A stretch of 10,179 nt of DNA from the NCBI GenBank assembly GCA_902783175.1, contig CACZQA010000242.1, forward strand, positions 1 through 10,179. The letters run 5' to 3'. Shown here piece by piece: positions 9,153 through 10,179 of this stretch (positions are counted from its first letter, which is position 1; each line of letters opens with the position of its first letter). This DNA is from an uncultured Coriobacteriaceae bacterium (GTDB taxonomy: Bacteria > Actinomycetota > Coriobacteriia > Coriobacteriales > QAMH01). The notes beneath the pieces were generated by a model that was given only the letters and a program-made list of their open reading frames with translations, was not told where the DNA came from and searched no databases. The translations under genes were made by a program, and so were the position numbers.

Positions 9153-9202
9153 AGCTGCGCGGGAGGGTGCCGTCGTGCGTCCTCCCGCGCAGCTTTGTAT
9201 GT
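9153..9202 (+). terminator. Intrinsic terminator after eno
   Basis: AGCTGCGCGGGAGG (9153-9166) and CCTCCCGCGCAGCT (9181-9194) form a perfect 14 bp stem around a 14-base loop. TTTGTATGT follows, a short and interrupted T-tract. It begins 8 bp after the eno stop. The next gene starts only 26 bp after the stem, and I see no separate promoter in that gap, so some read-through is likely. Confidence 0.75.
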
Positions 9203-9220
9203 ACCAGGACGATAACCGGG

Positions 9221-10072
9221 ATGCCGAATACCGCAAAACCAAACTCAAGTGGATCCCTCAGGCGACGGGTCGACCGCGCTGCGAAGGCGACTACCAGCCA
9301 GCGCCGTGAGCGTGCCCAAGGCCAGTCCGCGCGCCGCGATGCAAGCGCAGGACGGCGCACCCACCGGGCTGCTCCCACGACCTCTTCTTCGCGCACCCGG
9401 TCTTCGAGCGGCTCGCACAGCAGACGTGGCGACGACGCCACGCGCATTTCGGGGGCGTCTCGCGCGGACAGCAGGCAGCATGCGGACAGGAGCGAGCGCT
9501 CGGCAGGGCGCACGCGTCCGGATGGCACCTCCCGCACACGTTCCTCGAACTCTTCCCGCCCGCGCGGGCAGCAGGAGCAAGGGCGCGCGAGGCAGGCATC
9601 CCAGCAGGCGGCGGGCGCCGTCGCGTCGGCCGTCTCGAATGCGGCCTCAAACGTCGCATCGGGCGCAAGCGAGCTTGCCGGGCGCTTCATGCTCACGGGC
9701 GCCAAGCGCGTTGCCGCCATCGTGGCCATCGTCGTCTTGCTCGCCATCGTCATCCTGTACCCCGTCGGGCGGACCTACTACCAGACGATCCGCGACGAGC
9801 AGCGCACGCAGGCGCAGGTCGACGCCGTGCAGGCGTACAACGACGCCATCTCGGCCGAAAACGACTCGCTCAACACCGACGAGGGCGTCGAGGCCGAGGC
9901 GCGCGCCGAGTACGGCTGGGTCGAGAAAGGCGACCAGTCCGCGCTCGTGACGAACGCAGGAGACAACGGCTCGGGCTCAAAGCTGCCCGCGCAGCCGGAT
10001 CTGGAGAGCATCAAGGCGCCGCAAACCTGGTACTATTCCTTGCTCGATGCGGTGTTTTTCGTGTCAGAATAG
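9221..10072 (+). CDS. FtsB/DivIC-family septum formation protein with Arg/Ser-rich N-terminal extension
   Basis: FtsB/DivIC proteins are single-pass septal proteins that bind FtsL and FtsQ/DivIB and help activate septal wall synthesis. The 283-residue product has one transmembrane helix (about 164-182), then an extracellular coiled coil (about 184-222), then the family-like ARAEYGWVEKGDQSALV (227-243). A C-terminal tail ends in TWYYSLLDAVFFV. Before the membrane helix lies a long cytoplasmic part: residues 1-125 are low complexity with 31 Arg/Lys against 10 Asp/Glu and many Ser, and 126-157 is Ala/Ser/Val-rich and may be helical. E. coli FtsB is only about 100 residues and lacks this. ATG 9221 is chosen because the in-frame GTG at 9167 sits in the loop of the eno terminator with no spacing from GGGAGG; AGGA at 9206-9209 is 11 bases upstream, a weak site. 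The position after eno matches ftsB in E. coli and Rv1024 in Mycobacterium. Symbol left blank, since ftsB and divIC cannot be told apart here. Confidence 0.88.
   Translation: MPNTAKPNSSGSLRRRVDRAAKATTSQRRERAQGQSARRDASAGRRTHRAAPTTSSSRTRSSSGSHSRRGDDATRISGASRADSRQHADRSERSAGRTRPDGTSRTRSSNSSRPRGQQEQGRARQASQQAAGAVASAVSNAASNVASGASELAGRFMLTGAKRVAAIVAIVVLLAIVILYPVGRTYYQTIRDEQRTQAQVDAVQAYNDAISAENDSLNTDEGVEAEARAEYGWVEKGDQSALVTNAGDNGSGSKLPAQPDLESIKAPQTWYYSLLDAVFFVSE
10040..10070 (+). promoter_or_regulatory. Possible promoter for the tRNA gene
   Basis: TTGCTC (10040-10045) and CAGAAT (10065-10070) are separated by 19 bp, in the last codons of the FtsB-like gene. The -10 would lie 22 bp before the mature tRNA 5' end. 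The spacing is long and the match moderate, so transcription of the tRNA from upstream genes is an equal alternative. Confidence 0.22.
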
Positions 10073-10092
10073 GCATGCGCACGCACGCAAGC

Positions 10093-10177
10093 GGGGGTGT
10101 GGCGGAATTGGCAGACGCAGCGGACTTAAAATCCGCCGCCGCAAGGCGTCAGGGTTCGAGCCCCTGCACCCCTACCA
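10093..10177 (+). tRNA. tRNA-Leu, anticodon TAA
   Basis: The 85-base cloverleaf has acceptor arms GGGGGTG (10093-10099) and CACCCCT (10167-10173), with a G-U first pair. A D-arm GCG...CGC encloses GAATTGGCAGA. The anticodon stem is GCGGA/TCCGC with loop CTTAAAA and anticodon TAA at 10127-10129. A long class II variable arm (around CGCCGCAAGGCG) and a T-arm CAGGG-TTCGAGC-CCCTG follow, then discriminator A and an encoded CCA (10175-10177). It reads UUA, and UUG by wobble, both rare in GC-rich genomes. It begins 20 bp after the FtsB-like gene. Confidence 0.96.
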
Positions 10178-10179
10178 CA

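Noticed and set aside
9167..9220. An earlier GTG start for the FtsB-like gene at 9167
   Set aside because: The codon lies in the loop of the eno terminator, directly against GGGAGG with no spacing, and would add 18 residues with no family resemblance.
9249..9950. A 233-codon + strand open frame in another phase within the FtsB-like gene
   Set aside because: The chosen frame runs continuously into a transmembrane helix, coiled coil and FtsB/DivIC motif, and its tail repeats differ by silent changes. The alternative is Ala/Arg/Pro/Ser-rich noise.

Overview
The window is a GC-rich, gene-dense bacterial chromosome segment. Nine protein genes and one tRNA gene all lie on the + strand. I see no mobile element, CRISPR array or foreign-looking island. 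Gene content and order suggest a Gram-positive actinobacterium. The best guess is a Coriobacteriia-like lineage (Collinsella/Olsenella type), but this is inference from memory of synteny and protein style, not a database match.

Layout: (1) 1-1816, the C-terminal two thirds of secA, the Sec translocase motor, cut by the window edge. (2) 1857-2975, prfB (release factor 2), with no programmed frameshift. (3) 3026-4807, a transketolase split into adjacent N- and C-terminal subunit genes, followed by a hairpin that probably ends this transcript. (4) 4881-4947, a good sigma70-type promoter with an operator-like dyad over its -10. (5) 4948-6931, ftsE and ftsX, the divisome ABC-like pair controlling peptidoglycan hydrolases, overlapping by 8 bp. 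(6) 6935-9144, mazG (NTP pyrophosphohydrolase) and eno (enolase), coupled by an ATGA overlap, then a strong hairpin terminator. (7) 9221-10072, an FtsB/DivIC-family division protein. (8) 10093-10177, tRNA-Leu(UAA) with encoded CCA.

Two conserved gene neighbourhoods meet here. secA-prfB-...-ftsE-ftsX resembles the arrangement in Bacillus and partly in Mycobacterium (prfB near ftsEX). mazG-eno-ftsB resembles the order around mycobacterial eno (mazG, lpqU, eno, Rv1024), and eno-ftsB is also adjacent in Escherichia coli. The division genes (ftsE, ftsX, ftsB) are therefore interleaved with housekeeping genes for secretion, translation termination, pentose phosphate metabolism, nucleotide-pool cleaning and glycolysis.

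The least ordinary features are protein-level. FtsE carries a 124-residue basic, Gln/Gly/Arg-rich N-terminal extension with an internal peptide duplication whose DNA copies differ only at synonymous sites. The FtsB-like protein has its own roughly 125-residue Arg/Ser-rich cytoplasmic extension. RF2 has SPT in place of the usual SPF stop-codon recognition tripeptide. I found no clear new multi-gene system; the window is mostly core genome.
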